A stretch of DNA of 16,203 nucleotides from CBDCFL01 sp050300875 (GCA_050300875.1 JBNKYL010000054.1:1-16203); one strand, 5' to 3'. Numbered from the stretch's first letter, positions 7,445-14,970 are shown. The notes: generated by a model from the sequence alone, not told the origin. Numbers and translations: made by a program.

Positions 7445-8257
7445 CTAGGCTTTGTCGCCCTCGATCACTTGATCCATTGACAGGGCAGGTTGTTCGCAGC
7501 CGGCTTCTCCGACGATCTTGGCCGGGACACCAGCCACGGTCTTGCAGCACGGCACTTCGTGCAACACCACCGACCCGGCCGCAATGCGACTGCGCTCTCC
7601 GACCTTGATATTGCCAAGGACCTTGGCCCCGGCCCCAATCAGCACGCAATTGCCGATCTTTGGATGGCGGTCCTCTTCTTCCTTTCCGGTCCCGCCCAGG
7701 GTCACGGAATGCAGCATCGACACGTTGTCACCCACGACCGCCGTTTCACCGATCACGATGGAATGGGCGTGGTCGATCATGATACCTTTGCCTATTTTGG
7801 CCGCGGGATGAATGTCGATACCAAACTGTTCCGAACAACGCATCTGAATGAAGCGCGCCAAATCCTTGCGCCCTGTCCGCCACAGCCAATGCGCTACGCG
7901 ATAGGACTGAACACCTTGGAAGCCTTTGAAAAACAAAACAGGTTCAATGTAGCGATGGCATGCTGGATCGCGCTCGAAGACCGCCATGATATCAGCACGA
8001 GCGTCAAGACCCAGCGTTTCGTCAGACGCATAGGCCTCGTCTGTGATTTCGCGAAGTAGTTGCTCCGACATTTCCGGCGACGCGAGCTTCTGCGCAATTC
8101 GATATGCGAGCGCACTTTCCAGGGAAGAATGATGCAATACGCATGCATGAACCAATCCACCCAGCAGCGGCTCGTCCAGAACGGCTTTTTGGCCCTCATC
8201 CCGGATTCGTGTCCAGACCGGGTCGATTTGGTGAAGTTTGCGTTTTTCCTGTGCCAT
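7445..8257 (-). CDS. cysE: Serine O-acetyltransferase
   Basis: A 270-residue enzyme that makes O-acetylserine from serine and acetyl-CoA, the first committed step of cysteine synthesis. An N-terminal helical domain (about residues 1-145) precedes a left-handed beta-helix of hexapeptide repeats. Asp148 in GIDIHPAAKIG and His163 in MIDHAHSIVIGE match the catalytic Asp/His pair of E. coli CysE. SVTLGGTGK and DRHPKIG are also present. The C-terminal tail has SMDQVIEGD but ends in Ala rather than the Ile that anchors canonical CysE in the CysK active site. The ATG at 8257 has no clear ribosome site, and a -10-like hexamer ends only 6 bases upstream. From memory, cysE is a frequent neighbour of the Rhodobacterales GTA cluster, which fits here. 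Confidence 0.96.
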   Translation of the reverse strand: MAQEKRKLHQIDPVWTRIRDEGQKAVLDEPLLGGLVHACVLHHSSLESALAYRIAQKLASPEMSEQLLREITDEAYASDETLGLDARADIMAVFERDPACHRYIEPVLFFKGFQGVQSYRVAHWLWRTGRKDLARFIQMRCSEQFGIDIHPAAKIGKGIMIDHAHSIVIGETAVVGDNVSMLHSVTLGGTGKEEEDRHPKIGNCVLIGAGAKVLGNIKVGERSRIAAGSVVLHEVPCCKTVAGVPAKIVGEAGCEQPALSMDQVIEGDKA

Positions 8258-8263
8258 GTGCGT

Positions 8264-8292
8264 AGCCTATCCCGACAAAAACGGTTTGACCA
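8264..8292 (-). promoter_or_regulatory. Candidate cysE promoter placing the start at or next to the ATG
   Basis: Minus strand TGGTCA (8287-8292), 17 bases, TAGGCT (8264-8269). Six bases separate the -10 from the A of the cysE ATG, which suggests a leaderless message. Both hexamers are imperfect, so this is tentative. Confidence 0.3.
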
Positions 8293-8426
8293 GCCACTGT
8301 GGCGTGAACGGTCAGGGATGGACATGGGAAATCAGGAAGAAACCGTCAAGGCCGTTCTACCCGAAATGCCTTCCGACTTGGACGACGAAGACCATGTAGG
8401 CAAGCCCGCCCAAATGCCGACCGAGC

Positions 8427-9134
8427 CTAGTATGGCACTTCCAATTGCATCAGGTGAATGGCCATTCGGACATCGCCCGACGCAAACGCCCCACCCTCAC
8501 CTGTGAGGATCAGGTCCGTGTCGCTGTAGTAGGCAACTGGGCTTCCAGTCAGGCCGCGCGCCCAGGAGCCCTGCGCAAGGCCGTAGCTGGTGCCATATCG
8601 GTCATCCGAACCGGGCACCCCGACACGCCAGGATGTCAGTGTCCCGCTGAACGACGTCATCACGCGGGCTGTCACACCGATGACCACCGCGCCCGAGGGA
8701 ATAGCGCCCGCTACGGTGTTGGTTCCGCCCGGTACGATCACATGATCCAGGTTTATGACCTTTAGCACGGTCGTTGCGCCATTGCCCGAAATCGTGCTAG
8801 CCCCCAAACGCCAGGCCAGTCCGTCAAAAATGGCATGTTGGCCGACGTCCTCAATCCATCCGCGCCAACCAATCTTCGGCGTGACGAAAAGCCAACCGCC
8901 GTTCGAAAATACGGCAACCGCGCCATCCTGACCAAACCAGCCATTTGTGGCGCCAGCAGGCAGAAAATAGCTATCCCCATCCGCCGGCGAGGTCGGCGGG
9001 TTCGCGACGGTTACGGACTTCAGGTTAAGACAGGCAACACCGTCAAGGATCGCCAAGGCCTCGTTGACCGTAACGTGCTTTTGGGCCTGCGCAGGCTGCA
9101 ACAATGGCAGCCCAAGGTTTGAAGTATTAGACAT
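8427..9134 (-). CDS. DUF2793 protein, GTA tail-end gene
   Basis: A 235-residue protein that begins NLGLPLLQPAQAQKHVTVNE, the diagnostic opening of DUF2793 proteins found at the 3' end of Rhodobacterales GTA and related phage tail clusters. Other family segments: DGDSYFLPAGATNGWFGQ, GWLFVTPKIGWRGW and a C-terminal beta-rich part with DRYGTSYGLAQGSWARGLTG. It probably acts as a tail fibre or receptor-binding accessory; the exact role is not established. Its ATG at 9134 overlaps the stop of the fusion gene by 8 bases and has AGGTG upstream, so it is translationally coupled. It is intact in length. No terminator is visible between it and cysE. Confidence 0.85.
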   Translation of the reverse strand: MSNTSNLGLPLLQPAQAQKHVTVNEALAILDGVACLNLKSVTVANPPTSPADGDSYFLPAGATNGWFGQDGAVAVFSNGGWLFVTPKIGWRGWIEDVGQHAIFDGLAWRLGASTISGNGATTVLKVINLDHVIVPGGTNTVAGAIPSGAVVIGVTARVMTSFSGTLTSWRVGVPGSDDRYGTSYGLAQGSWARGLTGSPVAYYSDTDLILTGEGGAFASGDVRMAIHLMQLEVPY

Positions 9135-11574
9135 TGATGCTCACCTCACTGATGCTTCCGGGTCCAAATTGTGTGGACAACTGGGCCACCTGAACAACGA
9201 TGGGTCCAGACACACCACCATCCAGGGCTTGCTCGTTCGGGCCATAGGTCCAGTTCGCCTGCCCCACGACGGCCTCCCTTAGCATGGCACCGCCCGCCCA
9301 AACGCGAACCAGATATTGCTCCGTTTCCTCGCCAAGCGGCACGTCCATGCCCTGCCAACTGTCGCCGTCCACCCGTGTCCGTCGGACCCAACGCGCCTCG
9401 ATTTCACCATTGGCGAGTTTTCGGACGCGCAGATGCGCGGGTGCAAATGGGCGCAAGGCAACGCCATCCACCGCCTCAACAATATGCTCATAGACCGGAT
9501 CAGAGATGGGCCGATTGGATGGACCGATCAGATAGTGCCGTGCCAGTCCGCGCGACCCTGAAGGCAGCCCGATTTCCACCGGCAATGGGTCCAACGCGAC
9601 CACAATGCTGCCCGTGGGCCATACCTGCTTGGCCAGTCCGTCGGTTCCTGCCTGTCCACGCAGTCTCTTGGACAGTTCGTAGGTGCCATCTGGCAGCAGA
9701 ACTGCCTGCTCAAACTGGAATATCTCCCAGTTCCGCGCCGACCCGTCACCAATTGCCATGAGGTTTCGGCCATTCAGAACGTCAACGTCCGCTTGTGAAC
9801 TCAGGGTTCCGTGAACAAGGCGCACCTTTAATGCAGCACCACGATCCCACAGGCCCGGTTGTGCGGGGGCAAGATCGGATTCTGTGACTCCCAGCGTGGC
9901 ACGCTGGTTCAACAAGGTTGCCAGCTCGTACCCGTTGTCGTTCGGGGCAGTGTAGACGGCGACTTCACCCGGCCAAGGATCGGACACGACGGCAAGGCGC
10001 GGGTTCTGTGGCTGTTCCGTCCCGGTAATGTGCGGCAGGTCCATTAGGAACGACGCGACAGGCGTCGGCGGAACAAATGCGGCCACCGGTGGCGCCTTAT
10101 CGTCCGTGTCGGATGAGGTGTAGACCGATTGATCGACGCGCACAGCTTCGATCTCACGTCCCTCACCGAACGTGATGCGGTCAATCCGGTATCGAATTGC
10201 CTCGCCACTCTCTTCTACCGAAATGACGTCGCCTGCCCCCAATTCACTGCGCGACGGCGGCAGTGCAAAATGCAGCGTTTCGTTTGCGAGGCGCGCCTCC
10301 GCCAACCACCTTTGCGCCATGGACCGCGCTGCGCTGCCCGTCATCACCAAACCAATTTCGGCATCTTCATCGCCGCCTGCCAACCCAGGTTCGATCGACG
10401 CCTCTGCCAGTTTCAGATCGAAACTTCCATCGGCGTCGACATAGGAAACTCGCAACCTGTTCAACGCCTCGGCACCAGCCAAGCGCATTCGCTTCACCGG
10501 TACATCAGTTGCGTCAGTAGCCAACATGTCTGCTTCGGCCACCTGCGACCTGGCCTCGCCATCGCGACTGCGAAACTCTAGCTGACCGTCCACCTCGATG
10601 GCATCCACGCCATGGGCAAGAAGGATCGGTTGCATCGCCTCTCGTCCGGAACCAACCTGGGTCACCGAATAGCCCCGGACCAGCCCATAAGCCCGTTCTG
10701 TTACGGGTTCCACCACGCCGGACTGCGCGCAGATTTCGCGTAAGACCCCGGCCACAGTTCGTGCGCCGACACGGCCGTTCAACCAATGGCCACGATAATA
10801 ATTATCGCCGTCAGACCACCGTGCCACGTCATTTGGAAACTGCGGGTAGGGCCGCGCATCCCACGCCCAAACGTGCATCCTGCCGGTGTCGACCATGGGC
10901 GCACCATATGCCGTCGAGACCGGATTGTTGGCTGCGTCCGCCCAGAAATCATGTATTGCTGAAAGACATTGATACTGGGCCAGTTCATCACGTCGCCCAT
11001 TCGAATACCGCGGCAGATCGGATTCCGATGACTTCACATCGACGAACTTGTTCGGTTCGTTTGGCCCCTTGTCGACCGCCGCGCACCCAATCTCATCCAC
11101 CCATGCGGCATCGAATTGCGGTCCCCGCAACGATTCCGGCTGCTGCGCGGAAATCAACTGCGCCGTCGCACCGTTGGGCCATTCCAACACCTTCCTCGTG
11201 GCGTGCCACAAAGGTGTCCGATCCGGCGGTGTGCAGGCCATGATTCCGCTTTCGCCGAACACCATAACCTCGCGCGCCTGTTCGATGGTTTCACCTACCA
11301 AGGCCACACGGCGCGCCTGCCCCGGATCACTCGGCTTGTCCCCTTCGACCTGCGCCCGGATCCACTCGGCGCCAGCACGCGTCTTGCCTGCGCCACGCCC
11401 GCCCATCACAACCCACGTGCGCCAGTCGCCATCCGGCGGCAATTGGTGCGGCATCGCCCAGAAGTCGAACAGGTAGGGCAAGGCCCGCATCGTTTCGTCA
11501 TCAAGACCCGCCAGGAAGGCCTCTCGGGTTTCCGGCGTCGCGCAGGCTATCCATTCGGCGTTTGACCTCGGCAC
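9127..11574 (-). CDS. In-frame fusion: GTA large terminase N-terminal ATPase + GTA tail hub/host-specificity C-terminal part
   Basis: An uninterrupted 815-residue frame made of two GTA genes. Residues 1 to about 161 match the GTA large terminase (RcGTA g2 type): FWAMPHQLPPDGDWRTWVV, Walker A GGRGAGKT (58-65), RRVALVGETIEQAREVMVFGESG, and Walker B ending AAWVDE (about 156-161). From about residue 162 it is the GTA TIM-barrel/phage-tail protein (RcGTA g15 type): GCAAVDKGPNEPNKF, VKSSESDLPRYSNGRRDEL, HVWAWDARPYPQFP, GHWLNGRVG, then a phage-tail-3-like region and the C-terminal beta-rich domain. The terminase nuclease half and the N-terminal half of the hub are missing, as are all genes that normally lie between. 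The GTG at 11574 is chosen because GGGG lies 6 bases upstream and the following SNAEWIACATPETREAF matches terminase N-termini. It overlaps the small-terminase gene by 74 bases. Cut at residue 161, the first half keeps ATP-binding motifs but cannot package DNA. Confidence 0.88.
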   Translation of the reverse strand: MPRSNAEWIACATPETREAFLAGLDDETMRALPYLFDFWAMPHQLPPDGDWRTWVVMGGRGAGKTRAGAEWIRAQVEGDKPSDPGQARRVALVGETIEQAREVMVFGESGIMACTPPDRTPLWHATRKVLEWPNGATAQLISAQQPESLRGPQFDAAWVDEIGCAAVDKGPNEPNKFVDVKSSESDLPRYSNGRRDELAQYQCLSAIHDFWADAANNPVSTAYGAPMVDTGRMHVWAWDARPYPQFPNDVARWSDGDNYYRGHWLNGRVGARTVAGVLREICAQSGVVEPVTERAYGLVRGYSVTQVGSGREAMQPILLAHGVDAIEVDGQLEFRSRDGEARSQVAEADMLATDATDVPVKRMRLAGAEALNRLRVSYVDADGSFDLKLAEASIEPGLAGGDEDAEIGLVMTGSAARSMAQRWLAEARLANETLHFALPPSRSELGAGDVISVEESGEAIRYRIDRITFGEGREIEAVRVDQSVYTSSDTDDKAPPVAAFVPPTPVASFLMDLPHITGTEQPQNPRLAVVSDPWPGEVAVYTAPNDNGYELATLLNQRATLGVTESDLAPAQPGLWDRGAALKVRLVHGTLSSQADVDVLNGRNLMAIGDGSARNWEIFQFEQAVLLPDGTYELSKRLRGQAGTDGLAKQVWPTGSIVVALDPLPVEIGLPSGSRGLARHYLIGPSNRPISDPVYEHIVEAVDGVALRPFAPAHLRVRKLANGEIEARWVRRTRVDGDSWQGMDVPLGEETEQYLVRVWAGGAMLREAVVGQANWTYGPNEQALDGGVSGPIVVQVAQLSTQFGPGSISEVSINV
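11085..11103 (-). other. Deletion/fusion junction inside the GTA remnant
   Basis: The 19 bases encode WVDEIG. Upstream the protein follows the large terminase up to its Walker B (AAWVDE). Downstream it follows the tail-hub TIM barrel from G-C-A-A-V-D-K-G. The exact crossover cannot be placed to the base because both parents have similar residues here (terminase W-V-D-E-L/F, hub W-F-T-E-I/Y-G). Confidence 0.75.
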
Positions 11575-11872
11575 GCGCGTCCCCAAGGTCCATGGCTGGG
11601 CTCCGGCGCCCGGCAACAAAGCCGTGGATGAGTTTTTCAATCTTATCCCTTTCAAGAAAAAGCATCTTGATTGTCTTGGTCAGTTCACCTGCGGTTTTCT
11701 CAAGCTCGTTGAGCTCTGCGAAATTCCCTTCCCGAAGATGGCGTTTGCAGCGGTGAAGATCCTCAATCGTTTCAACAACCAAATTCTTCGCAATACGTGC
11801 CAGGCGCTCGACTTCCTCAGCGCTTGCCACCTCCAGCCCCAGTTCGTCTGGGACTGTGCCACCGGTTTCCAT
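11501..11872 (-). CDS. GTA small-terminase-like protein (g1 type)
   Basis: A 123-residue, mostly helical protein directly upstream of the large-terminase segment, the position of GTA g1, thought to be the small terminase. The middle (about residues 16-85) is charged and likely coiled-coil, with ETIEDLHRCKRHLREGNFAEL and KMLFLERDKIEKLI. The C-terminus has DLGDARAEVKRRMDSLRDAG, which resembles the DxxxARAEIxxRLxRLR tail of GTA g1 proteins as remembered. The frame is open up to a TTG at 12010, but a near-consensus promoter lies inside that extension (11972-12000), so the ATG at 11872 is the sensible start. Its 3' end overlaps the fusion gene. Confidence 0.65.
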   Translation of the reverse strand: METGGTVPDELGLEVASAEEVERLARIAKNLVVETIEDLHRCKRHLREGNFAELNELEKTAGELTKTIKMLFLERDKIEKLIHGFVAGRRSPAMDLGDARAEVKRRMDSLRDAGNPRGLPGGS

Positions 11873-11971
11873 TTGACGGATGCACCTCGCTAGCCTGTCC
11901 GTTGGAGCAAAATGAAAAGCGGCTGACCCTTTCGGTTCAACCGCTCGCCCACTTCTTCTAGCTTGGATGAA

Positions 11972-12000
11972 TGTATATCTCGGTGCGTGCGCCAAGTCAA
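11972..12000 (-). promoter_or_regulatory. Near-consensus sigma-70-type promoter of the GTA remnant
   Basis: Minus strand TTGACT (11995-12000), exactly 17 bases, TATACA (11972-11977). Matches are 5 of 6 and 5 of 6 to TTGACA and TATAAT. Transcription would start near 11965, giving a leader of about 90 bases to the small-terminase ATG. It is the best promoter match noticed in the window. Confidence 0.65.
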
Positions 12001-12058
12001 GGCCGCTCAACGCTAGGTTGCGTGCGGTCGCCTTAACAAAGCCTTTACATGGCCGAGC

Positions 12059-13213
12059 TCAGTCGCTTCCCTGACTTGCCTCGATCTCGCGCCACTTGGC
12101 CACATTGGCGTTGTGTTCCGCCAGGGTTTCAGCAAACGCATGACCACCCGTCCCATCGGCAACGAAGAAAAGATAATCCGTCTCCGCAGGGTTCAGAACC
12201 GCCTGGATGCTGTCCAGGCCCGGGTTCGAAATCGGGCCAACCGGCAATCCGTCGATGACATAGGTGTTGTATGGCGTCTCACGCCGCAACTCGCTCTGTC
12301 TGATACCCCGATCCAGCACGCCCTGACCATCCGTCACGCCATAGATCACGGTCGGATCGGACTGAAGCCGGATCCCCTGTTTCAACCGGTTGACAAAGAC
12401 ACTCGCAACTTGCCGGCGTTCCTCGGCCAGCCCGGTTTCCTTTTCGACAATGGATGCCAGGATCAGCGCCTGTTCCGGCGTTTCTATCGGCAGGCCGTCA
12501 GCCCGGTCCCGCCAGGCGTCGGCCAGCCGTTCATCCTGAAGCGCTGTCATTTCAGCGTAAAGCTCCGACAACGAAGCACCCGCAGCGACTTCATATCCAA
12601 ATGGCGCGATCCGCCCCTCGGCAGGCCGTGTGGTCACGTCATTGTTCAGGAAATCAACGGCGGCCAGCGCATTCCCGACCTGCCAGACTGTCGCCCCTTC
12701 GGCGATGGAAATCCGGTATCGCGTATCCTGATCGCCGCGCGCTTCGCCATAGGCTTGCGGTATATCCTCGGCGCCAACATCGAATTCCGCCATCTCCACA
12801 AAGCGGTTGGTTTCCGGGTCCAGCTCGCGCACCTGCATCTGAGCGTTGCTGACACCGATGCGCAGAACAATCTCGGTCCCACAGGTGCTGGCGCCGCTAC
12901 GGGTAATTGTCTCGACAATCTGATTCATGGGCATGCCAGCCGGGATCAGAAAACTCCCAGCCTTCAGCGCCTCCGACTTGCCGGCATAATCTGCCCCAAG
13001 CCGAAAAATCATGTCACTGCTGATCGCACCGCGCTCGGCCAGTTCCGCCGAAACGGACCGCATCGTGCTGCCGCGCGGCACCTTCAGGCAAATCGCCGAT
13101 TCCAGATTGCTTTCGGCGCGGTATTGCGCCTGCGCCCAGGCAAGAATACCCGCGCCGACAATCAACCCCACGATCAGCAAGGTCAGGGCATTGCTGGCGA
13201 CATGGCGCCACAT
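12059..13213 (-). CDS. mltG: Endolytic murein transglycosylase MltG (YceG family)
   Basis: A 384-residue inner-membrane enzyme that cuts nascent glycan strands and so limits their length. One N-terminal transmembrane helix (about residues 9-28, ALTLLIVGLIVGAGILAW) is followed by a periplasmic part. A LysM-like region is around residues 40-105. The catalytic YceG domain has ALILASIVEKETG, whose first Glu (about 257) aligns with the catalytic Glu218 of E. coli, then ASVFVNRL, LQSDPTVIYG, YNTYVIDGLPVGPISNPG and YLFFVADGTGGHAF. The ATG at 13213 overlaps the fabF stop by one base (TGATG), so it is translationally coupled to fabF; a TTG one codon earlier is not needed. Confidence 0.94.
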   Translation of the reverse strand: MWRHVASNALTLLIVGLIVGAGILAWAQAQYRAESNLESAICLKVPRGSTMRSVSAELAERGAISSDMIFRLGADYAGKSEALKAGSFLIPAGMPMNQIVETITRSGASTCGTEIVLRIGVSNAQMQVRELDPETNRFVEMAEFDVGAEDIPQAYGEARGDQDTRYRISIAEGATVWQVGNALAAVDFLNNDVTTRPAEGRIAPFGYEVAAGASLSELYAEMTALQDERLADAWRDRADGLPIETPEQALILASIVEKETGLAEERRQVASVFVNRLKQGIRLQSDPTVIYGVTDGQGVLDRGIRQSELRRETPYNTYVIDGLPVGPISNPGLDSIQAVLNPAETDYLFFVADGTGGHAFAETLAEHNANVAKWREIEASQGSD

Positions 13214-14475
13214 CAATCGGCCACCCGCTTCATGACCAGCGACGCATTCGTGCCGCCGAACCCGAATGAATTGGACAGCGCCACATCCACCTTCCGCTTG
13301 CGCGCGGCGTTTGGCGCAAGATCCAGTTTCGGCTCGATCGCCGGGTTGTCCAGGTTGATCGTCGGCGGCGCGATTTGATCGCGAATGGCCAGGATACAGA
13401 AAATCGCCTCCACGGCCCCTGCCGCCCCCAGAAGATGCCCAATCGACGACTTGGTCGACGACATCGTCGCCCCGGCCGCCGCATCGCCCATCAGCCGCTC
13501 GACCGCGCCCAGTTCGATCGTATCGGCCATCGTCGATGTGCCGTGCGCATTGATGTAATCGATATCAGCAGGCGTCATGCCCGCCCGCTCGATGGCCGCT
13601 TTCATCGACCGATACCCGCCATCGCCATCCTCGGACGGCGCGGTGATGTGATAGGCGTCGCCCGACAGCCCATAACCTGCCACTTCGGCATAAATCTTCG
13701 CGCCGCGCGCCTTAGCGTGTTCATATTCTTCCAGAACCACGACACCCGCGCCTTCGCCCATGACGAACCCATCCCGGTCCGCATCATAGGGTCGGCTTGC
13801 TTTCTGCGGTTCTTCCCCGCGTTTCGTCGACAAAGCCTTGCAGGCATTGAAACCGGCGATACCAATCTCGGAAATCGGGCTTTCCGCCCCACCGGCCACC
13901 ATCACATCGGCATCCCCCCACTGGATCAGCCGCGCCGCGTCACCAATCGCATGGGCCCCCGTCGAACAAGCCGTCACAACCGCATGGTTCGGGCCCTTGA
14001 ACCCGAACCGAATGCTGACTTGCCCCGATACAAGGTTGATCAACGCACCTGGAATGAAAAACGGCGACACGCGCCGCGGCCCGCGTTCTTTCAGCGTGAT
14101 CGCCGTTTCCGCAATCGAACTCAGCCCGCCAATGCCCGAACCGATCATCACACCAGTGCGCAGCCGGCTTTCTTCGTCTTCGGGCGTCCAGCCCGCATCC
14201 TGGACCGCTTGAACCGCCGCTGCCATACCATAAAGGATGAATTCATCGACCTTGCGTTGTTCCTTGGGTTCCATCCAGTCATCGGGATTGAACGTGCCGT
14301 CAGACCCATCGCCGCGCGGGATCTCGCACGCATAAGTCGTCGCCAAATGGCTTGCATCAAACCGCGTTATGGTCCCCGCCGCCGATTGCCCCGCCAAAAG
14401 CCGCTTCCAGCTTTCTTCAACGCCACATGCCAGGGGGCTGACCATACCCAGCCCGGTCACAACAACTCGCCTCAT
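13213..14475 (-). CDS. fabF: Beta-ketoacyl-ACP synthase II
   Basis: A 420-residue condensing enzyme that elongates acyl-ACP with malonyl-ACP. The thiolase-fold catalytic triad is present: Cys170 in TACSTGAHA, His311 in INAHGTST and His347 in SSIGHLLGAAG. The C-terminal SNSFGFGGTNASL is also conserved. An ATG at 14484 is open, but the one at 14475 gives the typical MRRVVVTGLGMVSPL N-terminus and has AGGA 8 bases upstream, so I prefer it. It follows acpP after a terminator and has its own promoter candidate (14512-14540). It is coupled to mltG downstream. Confidence 0.96.
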   Translation of the reverse strand: MRRVVVTGLGMVSPLACGVEESWKRLLAGQSAAGTITRFDASHLATTYACEIPRGDGSDGTFNPDDWMEPKEQRKVDEFILYGMAAAVQAVQDAGWTPEDEESRLRTGVMIGSGIGGLSSIAETAITLKERGPRRVSPFFIPGALINLVSGQVSIRFGFKGPNHAVVTACSTGAHAIGDAARLIQWGDADVMVAGGAESPISEIGIAGFNACKALSTKRGEEPQKASRPYDADRDGFVMGEGAGVVVLEEYEHAKARGAKIYAEVAGYGLSGDAYHITAPSEDGDGGYRSMKAAIERAGMTPADIDYINAHGTSTMADTIELGAVERLMGDAAAGATMSSTKSSIGHLLGAAGAVEAIFCILAIRDQIAPPTINLDNPAIEPKLDLAPNAARKRKVDVALSNSFGFGGTNASLVMKRVAD

Positions 14476-14511
14476 GTTCCGCATCCTGTTGACTGTTCAC
14501 GGTTGGCACCC

Positions 14512-14540
14512 GTGATACTTGCCCCGCCAAAGCTGGGCAA
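14512..14540 (-). promoter_or_regulatory. Candidate fabF-mltG promoter
   Basis: Minus strand TTGCCC (14535-14540), 17 bases, TATCAC (14512-14517), each 4 of 6. It lies between the acpP terminator and fabF, where a promoter would be needed if termination is efficient. Confidence 0.4.
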
Positions 14541-14568
14541 CCCATCGCCCGCGCTCGGGCCACCCACA

Positions 14569-14602
14569 AATGAAAAGGACGGCCGCACCGCGACCGTCCT
14601 TT
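14569..14602 (-). terminator. Intrinsic terminator after acpP
   Basis: On the minus strand a 13-bp stem, AAAGGACGG(T)CGC with GCGGCCGTCCTTT (one G-U pair), closes a 3-base loop and continues as TTTTCATTT. It starts 20 bases after the acpP stop. The T-run is short, so partial read-through into fabF is possible. Confidence 0.8.
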
Positions 14603-14621
14603 CAAATTCTGTCCCGAAAAA

Positions 14622-14855
14622 TCAGGAAGCTTCGGTAATAAATTTCACCGCGTCGCCAAAGGTCTGAATGGTTTCAGCCGCGTCGTCGGGAATTTCGATG
14701 CCAAATTCTTCTTCGAACGCCATAACCAATTCGACGGTGTCCAGGCTGTCCGCGCCCAGATCATCGATGAAGGACGCAGAATCGGTTACGCGGTCTTCGT
14801 CAACGCTCAGGTGCTCGACAACAATCTTTTTCACGCGATCAGAAATGTCGCTCAT
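14622..14855 (-). CDS. acpP: Acyl carrier protein
   Basis: A 77-residue acidic carrier that holds growing acyl chains on a phosphopantetheine arm. The attachment site is Ser37 in the motif LGADSLDTVELVMAFEEEFG. Length and four-helix pattern are standard. The ATG at 14855 has GAGGAAAG at the right distance. It sits between fabG and fabF, the classic order fabD-fabG-acpP-fabF. It has its own extended -10 promoter, a leader of roughly 100 bases with a hairpin, and a terminator downstream, consistent with the very high expression usual for ACP. Confidence 0.98.
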   Translation of the reverse strand: MSDISDRVKKIVVEHLSVDEDRVTDSASFIDDLGADSLDTVELVMAFEEEFGIEIPDDAAETIQTFGDAVKFITEAS

Positions 14856-14874
14856 GTTCTTTCCTCACTTTTTC

Positions 14875-14890
14875 TGGGGCTTATGCCCCA
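14875..14890 (-). repeat. Hairpin in the acpP leader
   Basis: Perfect palindrome TGGGGC-ATAA-GCCCCA in the acpP 5' untranslated region, its 3' edge about 8 bases before the GAGGAAAG ribosome site. It has no T-run, so it is not a terminator. It could stabilise the message or affect ribosome loading; this is inference. Confidence 0.6.
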
Positions 14891-14970
14891 CTCTGTTTGA
14901 CCGGATCAGCGTCCCGCAAGCCATAAGCCACACGACGATCTACGCCAAAAACCCAGTACAATTCGCGCCG

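Noticed and set aside
8258..8426. Possible terminator between DUF2793 and cysE
   Set aside because: No stem followed by a T-run was found on the minus strand.
8318..8506. Short plus-strand frame beginning MDMGNQEETVKAVLPEMP in the cysE-DUF2793 gap
   Set aside because: It runs antisense into the end of the DUF2793 gene and resembles nothing I know. The composition is not convincing.
11575..11655. N-terminal extension of the fusion gene to a TTG at 11655
   Set aside because: It lies within the small-terminase gene. The GTG at 11574 has a proper ribosome site and matches terminase N-termini.
11873..12010. N-terminal extension of the small-terminase gene to a TTG at 12010
   Set aside because: A near-consensus promoter lies inside it, the TTG has no ribosome site, and the extension has no recognisable sequence.
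12113..13378. 421-codon plus-strand frame opposite mltG
   Set aside because: It is an antisense shadow of a clear MltG gene.
13375..14667. 430-codon plus-strand frame opposite fabF
   Set aside because: It is an antisense shadow of fabF and crosses the acpP-fabF terminator; the sequence is Arg/Pro-rich and unrecognisable.
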